54,453 nucleotides of DNA from Pseudooceanicola sediminis (GTDB lineage Bacteria; Pseudomonadota; Alphaproteobacteria; Rhodobacterales; Rhodobacteraceae), in NCBI RefSeq assembly GCF_003575965.1, contig NZ_QWJJ01000021.1, positions 1 through 54,453 of the forward strand, read 5' to 3'. This document shows positions 43,181 to 51,400 of this stretch, piece after piece. The notes beneath the pieces are model-generated. The model saw only the letters and a list, made by a program, of their open reading frames with translations, ran no database searches and had not been told where the DNA came from. The position numbers were made by a program, and so were the translations under genes. The stretch's first letter is position 1. Each line of letters starts with the position of its first letter.

Positions 43181-45337
43181 ATGAGTGATATCCACGACAT
43201 CCAGACCGAACGCCCCCGCAGCGCGCGCAAGTTGTCGCCGCTGGAGGCCTGCATGTTGCATGTCACCACCAAGCTGGACCGCCCGATCACCCATGCTGCC
43301 CTGTTCGCCGAAATTTCCGACCCGCAGGGCTTTCTGACGCTGCGCGACGCGCTGCAGGTGGCCGAACGCGCCGGGTTGCAGGCCGCCTTCGGCGCGCGCA
43401 AGCTGAGCGATTTCGACGACAGCCTGACCCCGGCCGTGCTGTTGCTGGCGGGCGATCGTGCCGTGGTGCTGCACAGGGTCGAAAAGACCCGCTGCATCCT
43501 CTATGACCCCGTCGTCGGGGACGGGCTGAGCGAGATGGCGCCCGAGAAGCTGGCCAAGGCCTATACCGGCCATGCCATCCTGATGCGCCCGAACTACCGC
43601 GAGGACCTGACCCGCCAGAGCACCACCGAAGGCCATTGGTTCTGGTCGGCGCTGGCGGCCAGCAAATGGTCTTACATGCAGGTGATCCTGGCGGCGATGC
43701 TGACCAGCGTGCTGGGGCTGTCGACCTCGATCTTTTCCATGGTGGTCTATGACCGCATCCTGCCGAACGAGGCGACGGAATCCCTGATCGCGCTGTCGGT
43801 GGGGATCGGCATCGCGCTGCTGTTCGATTTCGGCATCAAGACGCTGCGGGCCAGTTTCATCGACAGCGCCGGGGCGCGCGCCGACCTGCTGATGGGGCGG
43901 CGGATCTTCGACCAGCTGCTGAACCTGCGGCTGGCCGCGCGATCGGGATCGACCGGGGCGATGGCCAACACCTTGCGCGAATTCGAAAGCCTGCGGGATT
44001 TCTTTACCTCGGCCAGCCTGGTGGCGCTGGTCGATCTGCCCTTTGTCGTGCTGTTCATCTTCGTCATCCACATGATCGGCGGGCCGCTGGCGCTGATCCC
44101 GGCCATCGCGGTGCCGATCGTGCTGGTGGTGGGACTGCTGGTGCAGCCGTTCCTGTGGCGGCTGGCCAAGCAGAGCCATACGGATGGCCAGTCCAAGCAG
44201 AGCGTGCTGGTGGAAACCCTGTCGGGGCTGGAGACGATCAAGGCCTCGGGCGCGTCGCGATTCATGCGGGCCCGCTGGGAGGAGGCGATTTCCAAGCAAT
44301 CCACCCATGGCGCGCAAAGCCGCGCCATCACCCAGTTTGCCCTGAACATCACCGGGCTGACCCAGCAGGCGGCACAGGTGCTGATCATCTTCTACGGGGT
44401 GTTCCTGATTTCCGAAGGTGTGACCAGCATGGGGGCGCTGATCGCCTCGGTCATCCTGACCGGGCGCTGCCTGGGGCCGCTGGCGCAGCTGGCCCAGACC
44501 CTGACCCGGATGAACCAGGCCCGCACCTCGTACCGCAGCCTGAACGCGCTGATGAATTCCGAGAGCGAACGCCCCCATGACCGCAAGTGGATTTCCCGCC
44601 CCGAGATGGAGGGCGAAATCACCTTCGAGGATGTGCGCTTCACCTATCCCAACCAGCTGGTCGAGACGCTGAAGGGCATATCGTTCACCATCAAGCCGGG
44701 CGAAAAGGTGGCGATCCTGGGCCCGATCGGATCGGGCAAGAGCACGGTGGCGCGGATGCTGCTGGGGCTGTACCAGCCGTCATCGGGATCGGTGCGCGTC
44801 GATGGCGTGGACATCCGCCAGATCGATCCCGGCGATCTGCGCCGCAATATCGGCGCCGCCCTGCAGGACCCCTGGCTGATCTCGGGCTCGCTGCGCGACA
44901 ATATCGCCATCGGCGATCTGCGCCCCGATGACGCCGCGATCCTGCGCGCCGCGCGCATCACCGGGGTCGAGGCCTTTGCCGCACGCCATCCGGCGGGCTA
45001 CGACATGCCGCTTGGTGAAAAGGGCGAAGGCCTGTCGGGGGGCCAGAAACAGGCGATCTGCCTGGCCCGTTCCATCGTCGCCTCGCCCGCCATCCTGCTG
45101 CTGGACGAACCCACCAGCGCCATGGACGTGCAGAATGAAAACGAGGTGATCCGCAACCTGGGCACCCACATGAAGAATGCCACCATGGTGATCATCACAC
45201 ACCGCCCCAGCCTGCTGGACCTGGTCGACCGCGTCATCGTGCTGTCCGAGGGCAAGGTGCAGGCGGACGGGCCGAAATCGTTGCTGCAACGCGCCAGCAG
45301 CACCGCGACACCGCCTGCCGTGGGGGTGAAAGCATGA
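43181..45337 (+). CDS. Type I secretion ABC transporter with C39-like domain (LapB/HlyB type)
   Basis: This 718-residue permease-ATPase energises secretion. Residues 15-140 are a C39 peptidase-like domain. The usual catalytic His position reads DRAVVLHRV, so it is probably inactive and only binds substrate. Six transmembrane helices span about 160-440. The ATPase has GPIGSGKST near residue 513, LSGGQKQ at 618 and ILLLDEPTSAMD near 638. The last codons overlap the hlyD start (ATGA). The degenerate C39 domain is a feature of RTX and LapA-type adhesin exporters, which fits the two RTX-like substrates in this window. Confidence 0.94.
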   Translation: MSDIHDIQTERPRSARKLSPLEACMLHVTTKLDRPITHAALFAEISDPQGFLTLRDALQVAERAGLQAAFGARKLSDFDDSLTPAVLLLAGDRAVVLHRVEKTRCILYDPVVGDGLSEMAPEKLAKAYTGHAILMRPNYREDLTRQSTTEGHWFWSALAASKWSYMQVILAAMLTSVLGLSTSIFSMVVYDRILPNEATESLIALSVGIGIALLFDFGIKTLRASFIDSAGARADLLMGRRIFDQLLNLRLAARSGSTGAMANTLREFESLRDFFTSASLVALVDLPFVVLFIFVIHMIGGPLALIPAIAVPIVLVVGLLVQPFLWRLAKQSHTDGQSKQSVLVETLSGLETIKASGASRFMRARWEEAISKQSTHGAQSRAITQFALNITGLTQQAAQVLIIFYGVFLISEGVTSMGALIASVILTGRCLGPLAQLAQTLTRMNQARTSYRSLNALMNSESERPHDRKWISRPEMEGEITFEDVRFTYPNQLVETLKGISFTIKPGEKVAILGPIGSGKSTVARMLLGLYQPSSGSVRVDGVDIRQIDPGDLRRNIGAALQDPWLISGSLRDNIAIGDLRPDDAAILRAARITGVEAFAARHPAGYDMPLGEKGEGLSGGQKQAICLARSIVASPAILLLDEPTSAMDVQNENEVIRNLGTHMKNATMVIITHRPSLLDLVDRVIVLSEGKVQADGPKSLLQRASSTATPPAVGVKA

Positions 45338-46644
45338 GCCAGCACAAGGATTTCCAACGCCTCGCCCGGTCGATGAAGAGCAGCTCTCCGATCCGCAACA
45401 GCCTGCTGCTGGCCACCATCCTGGGGTTCATCGTGGTGGCCGTGGCCTGGGCCGCCACCACCGAGATCGACGATGTGACCCGCGCCGACGGGCGCATCGT
45501 GCCCTCGGGCGACGTGCAGGTGATCGAGGCCTCGGAGAACGGCGTCCTGCAGGATCTTCTGGTCCAGGAGGGCGACATCGTCGAGGCCGGCACCCTGCTG
45601 ATGGAACTGGACGGGGTGCAGCTGACATCGCAGCTGGACCAGGAACAACAGCGCGCCTACGGGTTGATGGCCCGGATTCAGCGGCTGGAGGCCGAGATCA
45701 GCGGCGAGATGCTGGATTTCGACAGCGACCTGGTCGTGCGGGCGCCGGACGTCGTGCACAGCGAAACCGCGCTCTACAAGGGGCGCCGCGACGACCTGGC
45801 GGGCAAGATCACCATCCTGGAAACGCAACGCCAGCAACGCCAGCAGGAATACCAGTCCGGGCTGGTCGACCTGGAGACGGCGAATTCCACCCTGGGCCTG
45901 CTGGAGGAGGAACGCGCCCTGATCGCACCGCTGGTCGAGCGCGGGATCGAACCGCAGACCACCCTGCTGACCCTGCGCCGCGACGAAGCCGACTGGAACG
46001 GGCGCAAGGTGCGGGCCGAGGCCTCGTTGAAGATGTACCAATCCGCGCTGGAGGAAATCGACGACCAGATCGCCTCGCAGCGGCGGACCTATGAATCCGG
46101 GGCGCTGACGGACCTGGCGACGTCGACCGCGGAACTGGCGGCGCTGAAACCGTCGCTGCCGGCGTTGCAACAGCGGGCCCAGCGGGCCCAGATCCGCGCG
46201 CCGATGCGCGGCATCGTCAACCGCATCCACCGCACCACCCTGGGCAGCATGGCGCGCGCCGGCGAGCCGCTGATCGAGATCGTGCCGCTGGACGACAGCC
46301 TGCTGATCGAGGCCTATATCACCCCCGACGACATCGCCTTTCTGTACCCCGGGCAGGCGGTCAAGGTGAAGATCACCGCCTATGACTACGCCCGCTATGG
46401 CAGCCTGGAGGGTGAGATCGTGCGCATCGGGGCCGATACCATCCAGCGGTCGGAACGCAGCGAGGAAGAGGTCTTCGTGGCCGAGATCCGCACCAGCACC
46501 ACCATGCTGGACGGCGCTGGCACGCCGGTGCAGATCCTGCCCGGCATGGTCGCCCAGGTCGATATCCTGGCCGGGCGCAAGAAGGTGCTGGATTACATCA
46601 CCCGCCCGGTGATCAAGGTGAAGGACCAGGCGTTCCGCGAATAG
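45334..46644 (+). CDS. Type I secretion periplasmic adaptor (HlyD family)
   Basis: The product has 436 residues. One transmembrane helix (LLATILGFIVVAVAWAATTE) follows a short cytoplasmic tail. The lipoyl-like halves are GVLQDLLVQEGDIVEAGTLLMELDG and RAPMRGIVNRIHRTTLGSMARAGEP, separated by a long coiled-coil hairpin. The C-terminal beta-barrel includes AYITPDDIAFLYPGQAVKVKITAYDY, a family signature. It links the ABC protein to TolC. The start overlaps the ABC gene stop by 4 bp. A strong terminator follows. Confidence 0.94.
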   Translation: MSQHKDFQRLARSMKSSSPIRNSLLLATILGFIVVAVAWAATTEIDDVTRADGRIVPSGDVQVIEASENGVLQDLLVQEGDIVEAGTLLMELDGVQLTSQLDQEQQRAYGLMARIQRLEAEISGEMLDFDSDLVVRAPDVVHSETALYKGRRDDLAGKITILETQRQQRQQEYQSGLVDLETANSTLGLLEEERALIAPLVERGIEPQTTLLTLRRDEADWNGRKVRAEASLKMYQSALEEIDDQIASQRRTYESGALTDLATSTAELAALKPSLPALQQRAQRAQIRAPMRGIVNRIHRTTLGSMARAGEPLIEIVPLDDSLLIEAYITPDDIAFLYPGQAVKVKITAYDYARYGSLEGEIVRIGADTIQRSERSEEEVFVAEIRTSTTMLDGAGTPVQILPGMVAQVDILAGRKKVLDYITRPVIKVKDQAFRE

Positions 46645-46680
46645 CTCCGCCGGCCCTGCCGGGGGGCGAAGGCAGACATG

Positions 46681-46714
46681 AAAAACCGGCAGGACGCAGG
46701 CCCTGCCGGTTTTT
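46681..46714 (+). terminator. Terminator of the type I secretion operon
   Basis: A 13-bp perfect stem (AAAAACCGGCAGG, 46681-46693, with 46702-46714) has an 8-base loop and ends in TTTTT. It begins 36 bp after the hlyD stop and is directly followed by the 15-bp repeat array. Confidence 0.85.
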
Positions 46715-46716
46715 CT

Positions 46717-46911
46717 GTTCGGATCGGCCAGGTTCAGGCAGGTCAGGTTCAGGCAGGTCAGGTTCGGATCGGCCAGGTTCGGATCGGCCAGGTTCGGATC
46801 GGCCAGGTTCGGATCGGCCAGGTTCGGATCGGCCAGGTTCGGATCGGCCAGGTTCGGATCGGCCAAGTTCGGATCGGCGAAGTTTGGATCGGCCAAGTTC
46901 AGGCAGGTCAG
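46717..46911 (+). repeat. 15-bp tandem repeat array, 13 units of two types
   Basis: Exactly 13 units of 15 bp fill 195 bp. Type A is GTTCGGATCGGCCAG (ten copies, the last three with one to three changes) and type B is GTTCAGGCAGGTCAG (three copies). The order is A B B A A A A A A A A A B. On the minus strand it would read as ADPNL repeats, but the array lies behind a terminator and no real gene covers it. Confidence 0.85.
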
Positions 46912-46982
46912 CCGCGCGGGATCCTGACTGGAGAGGCGAGATTGGGCCTCGGGGGCGGATCAGGCCGCGCGGGACACCGGCC

Positions 46983-47504
46983 TTACTGGCCGAGCATGGC
47001 CTGCATCTGGGCCATCTGGTTGCGCAATGTTGCCGCCTGCGCCGGGGTCAGACCGGCGGGTGGCGAGGCCAGGACACCCTGGATCAGCGCGACGGCCGTC
47101 TGCATCTGCGGCAGCGACAGCGCCCCGACATTGAAGCCCTGAAGGCTGGGAAGAGACACCGCGACGGCCCGCGACGATGCCCCGCCGCCCGTCCTGCTGG
47201 CCCCCGTCCCCAGGGAGGTCGACCCCCCATTGACAGAGGCTGTCACCGTGCCCCCCGGGGTCACGGGCGTGACCGGGCTGACCGTGACAGGGGTCGTTGG
47301 CGGAACCACGACCGGCGTGCTGGGCGTCACGACGACAGGTGTGGTCGGGGGAACCACGACCGGCGTGCTGGGGGGCACGACGACGGGTGTGGTCGGGGGG
47401 ATCACCACGACGATCGCCGGGGGGGAAATCACCGAGACCTGACCGGCCTGCGCCGTCGTGGCCGCAGCCACGGTGATCAATGTTGCCAGAATGGAACTAC
47501 GCAT
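46983..47504 (-). CDS. Small exported Pro/Val/Thr-repeat protein
   Basis: The product has about 173 residues. A Sec signal peptide (MRSSILATLITVAAATTAQA) is followed by repeats of VVVPPTTPVVVPPSTP type to about residue 90, then a Gly/Ser/Thr linker and a conserved-looking helical end (LPQMQTAVALIQGVLASPPAG, QAATLRNQMAQMQAMLG). AGAGGT precedes ATG 47504; a longer frame exists upstream but lacks a signal. It is downstream of the beta-barrel-like and adhesin genes on the same strand. I do not recognise a family. The stiff Pro-rich stalk suggests an envelope-spanning or surface role. Confidence 0.7.
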   Translation of the reverse strand: MRSSILATLITVAAATTAQAGQVSVISPPAIVVVIPPTTPVVVPPSTPVVVPPTTPVVVTPSTPVVVPPTTPVTVSPVTPVTPGGTVTASVNGGSTSLGTGASRTGGGASSRAVAVSLPSLQGFNVGALSLPQMQTAVALIQGVLASPPAGLTPAQAATLRNQMAQMQAMLGQ

Positions 47505-47553
47505 CTTGAAACCTCTTTTCCCATTTACGCCACTCAAGCACCCAGGATGGATC

Positions 47554-48381
47554 TCAGAACAGATCCAGATCGATGATCGCCATGCTCAGGGTCCAGCGAC
47601 CATCCGACCCGTTGTGCGTGACATCTCCGTAACTCAGACCCAGCTGCACATCGTAAGCCTTGAAAATCTTTGTCGTCGTGGTCAGCCCGACGATCGCCTC
47701 GTTGCCCGACCAGGAGGTGCCGACCGACAGCCAGTCGGTCACACCCAGCCCGACGCCGACAAAACCGCCGTCTTCCTCGTCGTCCGTGCCTATGGCGGTG
47801 CTGTAGCCCGCCGACAGCAGCCCCGGCAGGCGCCCGACCGAAAATGTCGTGCTGGCCGCGAGATAATAGCTCTCGTCCCGTGCCGAGGAATCGCCCCAGG
47901 CGCCAAGGTTGCTGGCGCCGATCGCCACCGCCGCGACCTGCCCCGGCAGGATCGAGGACAACTGGCGGGAAAACTTCAGGTGGAGCGATCCTGAATCCGC
48001 GAAATCCGAAGGATCCACACTCTCGAGGCTCAGCAGAACCTCGACCCCCACCGCATCGGCCGCGTTGCCGAACCCCAGGCCGAAGGCGGCGGATCCATCC
48101 GCCTCGTTTGCGCCATTCGTGCCCGCGCCCTCACGTCTGACATCGCTGAGCGCCCCGGCGATGAACCCGGCCCCGTGCGGCAGGGAAAAGCCGCTGGGAA
48201 TGCCGACGGTGCTGGCACTGCCTTTGCTTTCCTGCGGGGTCGAAAGGGTAACGAGGTAGGCCAGGTATTCATCCGACGACAACGTCGGGGTCGCGTCCTG
48301 TGCCATGACTGGCGCAAGGCCAAGCGGAACCGCGGCAAGTCCGGAAACTGCCAGCATTACGCCACGCGTAAGAATCTTCAT
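47554..48381 (-). CDS. Exported protein, possibly outer-membrane beta-barrel
   Basis: The product has about 275 residues with a Sec signal peptide (MKILTRGVMLAVSGLAAVPLGLAPVMAQD). After a polar N-terminal part (LSSDEYLAYLVTLSTPQESKG) the sequence alternates short strands with Gly turns (GVEVLLSLESVDPSDF, FVGVGLGVTDWLSVGTSW) and ends SMAIIDLDLF, a terminal Phe typical of outer-membrane barrels. ATG 48381 has AAGGGACGG upstream. It lies 65 bp behind the adhesin gene, with a hairpin between. No known family was recognised; an adhesin partner or anchor is one possibility. Confidence 0.68.
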   Translation of the reverse strand: MKILTRGVMLAVSGLAAVPLGLAPVMAQDATPTLSSDEYLAYLVTLSTPQESKGSASTVGIPSGFSLPHGAGFIAGALSDVRREGAGTNGANEADGSAAFGLGFGNAADAVGVEVLLSLESVDPSDFADSGSLHLKFSRQLSSILPGQVAAVAIGASNLGAWGDSSARDESYYLAASTTFSVGRLPGLLSAGYSTAIGTDDEEDGGFVGVGLGVTDWLSVGTSWSGNEAIVGLTTTTKIFKAYDVQLGLSYGDVTHNGSDGRWTLSMAIIDLDLF

Positions 48382-48405
48382 CAAGTGGGCCGTCCCTTGG
48401 TCAAT

Positions 48406-48437
48406 GGGCGGCGGTTGCTCCGCCGCCCTTTTTATTT
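48406..48437 (+). terminator. Hairpin with T-tract facing the plus strand
   Basis: GGGCGGCGG-TTGCT-CCGCCGCCC is followed by TTTTTATTTT on the plus strand. Both neighbours run on the minus strand, where the same hairpin is not followed by T residues. It may end antisense transcripts entering the adhesin gene, or act only as an RNA structure in the minus-strand message. Confidence 0.55.
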
Positions 48438-48445
48438 TGGTGTGA

Positions 48446-51400
48446 TCAGACTTCCGGCAGCGCCATGAAGTTGTCGAAGTTGGACTGCGTCATCCCCGCC
48501 AGGTCGGAGAAGCTCAGGTTGTTGAACTCGGCCAGGCCGACGCTTTCGAAGCTGGTGCCCCCTGCCCCGACAGTGACATGACCGAAGATCAGGTCCGTGC
48601 TGGAGAAATCGGCCACCACATAGAACTCATCGCCTTCGTTCAGCCCGGAAAGACCGCTGAGCATACTTGCCAGGGCATCCCCTTCCTGATCCGGGGTCGC
48701 GCTGATCTCGTTCGTGAAGATCAGCAGGCCGCTGTTGGCGTTGACCTCTTCGCTTCCGGTGCTGATCATCTGCATGTATTCGCCGGTGCCGCGCAGCGAC
48801 GCCTGATCGAAGTTGACCAGCGAGACAAAGTCGCCATCCGCCCCATCACCCAGGGTGAAGCCGGTGATCAGGTCTTCCCCATTGGCCTCAGGGTTGGCGT
48901 TGATCAGGATGATATCCTTGCCCCCCTGAGAGATGTCGACGATGTCATCGCCCGCACCGGTATAGATCGCATCCGACCCGGCCGACCCCGACAGCGTCGT
49001 CGCCCCTGCGCCGCCGAGTTGCAGGGCATAGACCGCGTTGTCGGTTTGCAGGTAGAGGCTGGTCGTCTCGAAGATCGCCGTATCGATGTCGTAGCTGGCC
49101 GAGATGTTGTCGAAGAGCGCGCCCAGACCGTTGGTCCAGTCGGCGTAGTCGTTGGCAGATTCCACGACGCTGGCCGCGAAGATCCCGAAACCGTCGAACC
49201 CGTCGAGTTCGCCGATGCTATAGAAAGCGATCGGGTTGCTGCCGCTTTCGGCCAAGAAGTTGAAGTCGTTGCCGTTGAGCACGACGTCCCCCTCGATGCC
49301 ACCCGCCAGCAACACGCCCTTGAAGTTGGTATCGAAGGTCGACGCGGGAAGCTCCATGTCGGACAGCATCGTCAGAAGCTCGGGGTCCGATGTCGTCCAG
49401 GTCAGGATGTTCTGGGTCACAGTGACCCCATCGACCAGCCCCTGAACCACGATCAGGCTGCTCTGGTCACGGCCCGAATAGACCTGGTCCACCGCCGCCG
49501 AAATCGTGTTGGCGGTGATCAGGATGCCTTCTGCCGTGCTGCCTTCGCTGACCGACACGACGATGGCGCCCATGAAGCCGGACTTGCCGTTGGCCTCCAG
49601 CACACCGGTGGGATCGGCGTTGATGAAATCGGCAAAGTTGTTCCCCGAAATCGTGATGTTGGCGAAGGAGTACCCCTCGTTTTCCCCGAAGAGCTGGATG
49701 CCGCCGCTGTTGTACTTGCCATCGTTGGCGGTGATGGTGACGCCGTCGTTGGTCCCCTTCAGCTCGATCCAGAAGTTGCGGCCGAAGAAGTCTTCGGACG
49801 CGCCATAGCCATAGCCGTAGCCATACCCGTAGCCTGAGCCGTCGTAGTAATCGGCGAAGCCGTCAAAGTCTGCGCCCCCGGCATGCAGGCCGTGGTAGAA
49901 GAAGTTGCCGCTGATATCCGTGTCGGTCAGGGACGACAGGTAGAGGTGCCCGGCTGCGGGCCGCCAGAACATGTTGCCCGAGATTTCGGAATCCGCCAGG
50001 CCGCTGAGGTAGAGCGCACCGGCGTTGCCGTTCAGCACGCCACCGATGAGGTTTCCGCTGATTTCCCAGCCCGAGGCCACCGCGGGACCGTTGTAGAGGC
50101 CGCGCGGATCGTCGGAGTTGGCATTGAAGGTCGGGGCCCCGTCTGCCTCATAACCGGTCATGATCGAGTTGGTCAGCGTGAAGTTGTCCAGCGCGCCGGG
50201 GGTTGTCGTCAGCAGATCCTCGGCCCAGCTGAGCGGCGCCGTGTCATTGTCGAGGCTGACACCGTCGATGGTGACATCGCTGGCCGCGATGGTGACGGTA
50301 CCGGTGATGATCGATTCCGGGCCACGTGCCCCAGACCCGCCATCGGGATCGAGACTGTCCGCATCGGTCCAGGCCGCGATACCGGCATTGGCCCCGAGGA
50401 TGGTCAGCGGCTTGTCCAGCACGATGTTTTCGGAGAATTCGCCGGCGGCCAGTTGCAGGACGTCCTCGGCACTGGCTGCGGCAATCGCCTCGGCCAGGCT
50501 GGTGTAGCCCATGTTGGTGGTGGTGTTGATCACCGTCGGGGTCGGCTGCACGGTAAAGCTGAGCGCCGCCGGATCGATCAGTTCGTTGCCCACATCATCC
50601 GTCACGGCCAGGCTGCCGGTGATGACCGACCCTGCCGCGAAGGCGCTGAGATCGAGCGTGTACTGGCCGTTCAGCGCGAATTCGATGGAGGTCGATGTCT
50701 CTCCGCTGGTCAGCGTCAGAATGGCCGTGGCATCGCTGTCCAGGCCCGAGACATCCAGCTCCACCTCGGAATTGTCGGTGAAGTTGAGGGCGGGGCCATC
50801 GGTCCCGGTCAGGATCTCGACAGAGATGTCATCCCCGACATCCGCAGTGGTGTCCAGTTCGACGCTGCTGCTGGCGGTTTCGGTAAAGCCGTTCGCCGTG
50901 ACCGAGACCGTCACCGTCAGTGCACCATCGGGAACGCCCGTCAGGTCCACGGTACCCGAGAAGGACCCGTTCGCCTCGACCGTGGCCGTGCCGCTGGCAA
51001 CGGTTTGATTGCTGGCGTTGGTGATCACGAAGGACACCACCGTGCCTTCGGCGACATTGGTCGTCAGGCCGATGATCGGCGCGGCCGCGGCACCGGCCGC
51101 ATTCACCGGAGAATCCAGCACACCGATCACCGGCTGGCTGTCGACCGGATCGGCAACGCCCGTCACCTTGATGCTGAGCGTCTGGGTGGCGCGGCGGCCA
51201 TCCGCCAGTTCGACCGTGTAGGTAAAGTCATCGGTGACCACGACCCCTTCGGGGATCGGATCGGCGTTGCTGGTGCTGACCTGGTAGATGTAGTCACCGG
51301 CCTTGGTCACGATCAGCGTGCCGTATTGCCCGGTCGCCACCAGGGCGTTCACCGTATTGGGGATCTCGAGCAGCGTCGCGGCGTTGCCGTAGGAGGTGAA

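Noticed and set aside
44998-46896. Pentapeptide-like ADPNL repeats at the start of a 632-residue minus-strand frame
   Set aside because: The repeats come from the 15-bp array behind a terminator, the rest is antisense to hlyD and the ABC gene, and the A(D/N)Lxx pattern is not really met (Pro at the key position).
46717-46911. CRISPR array
   Set aside because: Units are contiguous 15-bp tandem repeats without unique spacers and no cas gene is near.
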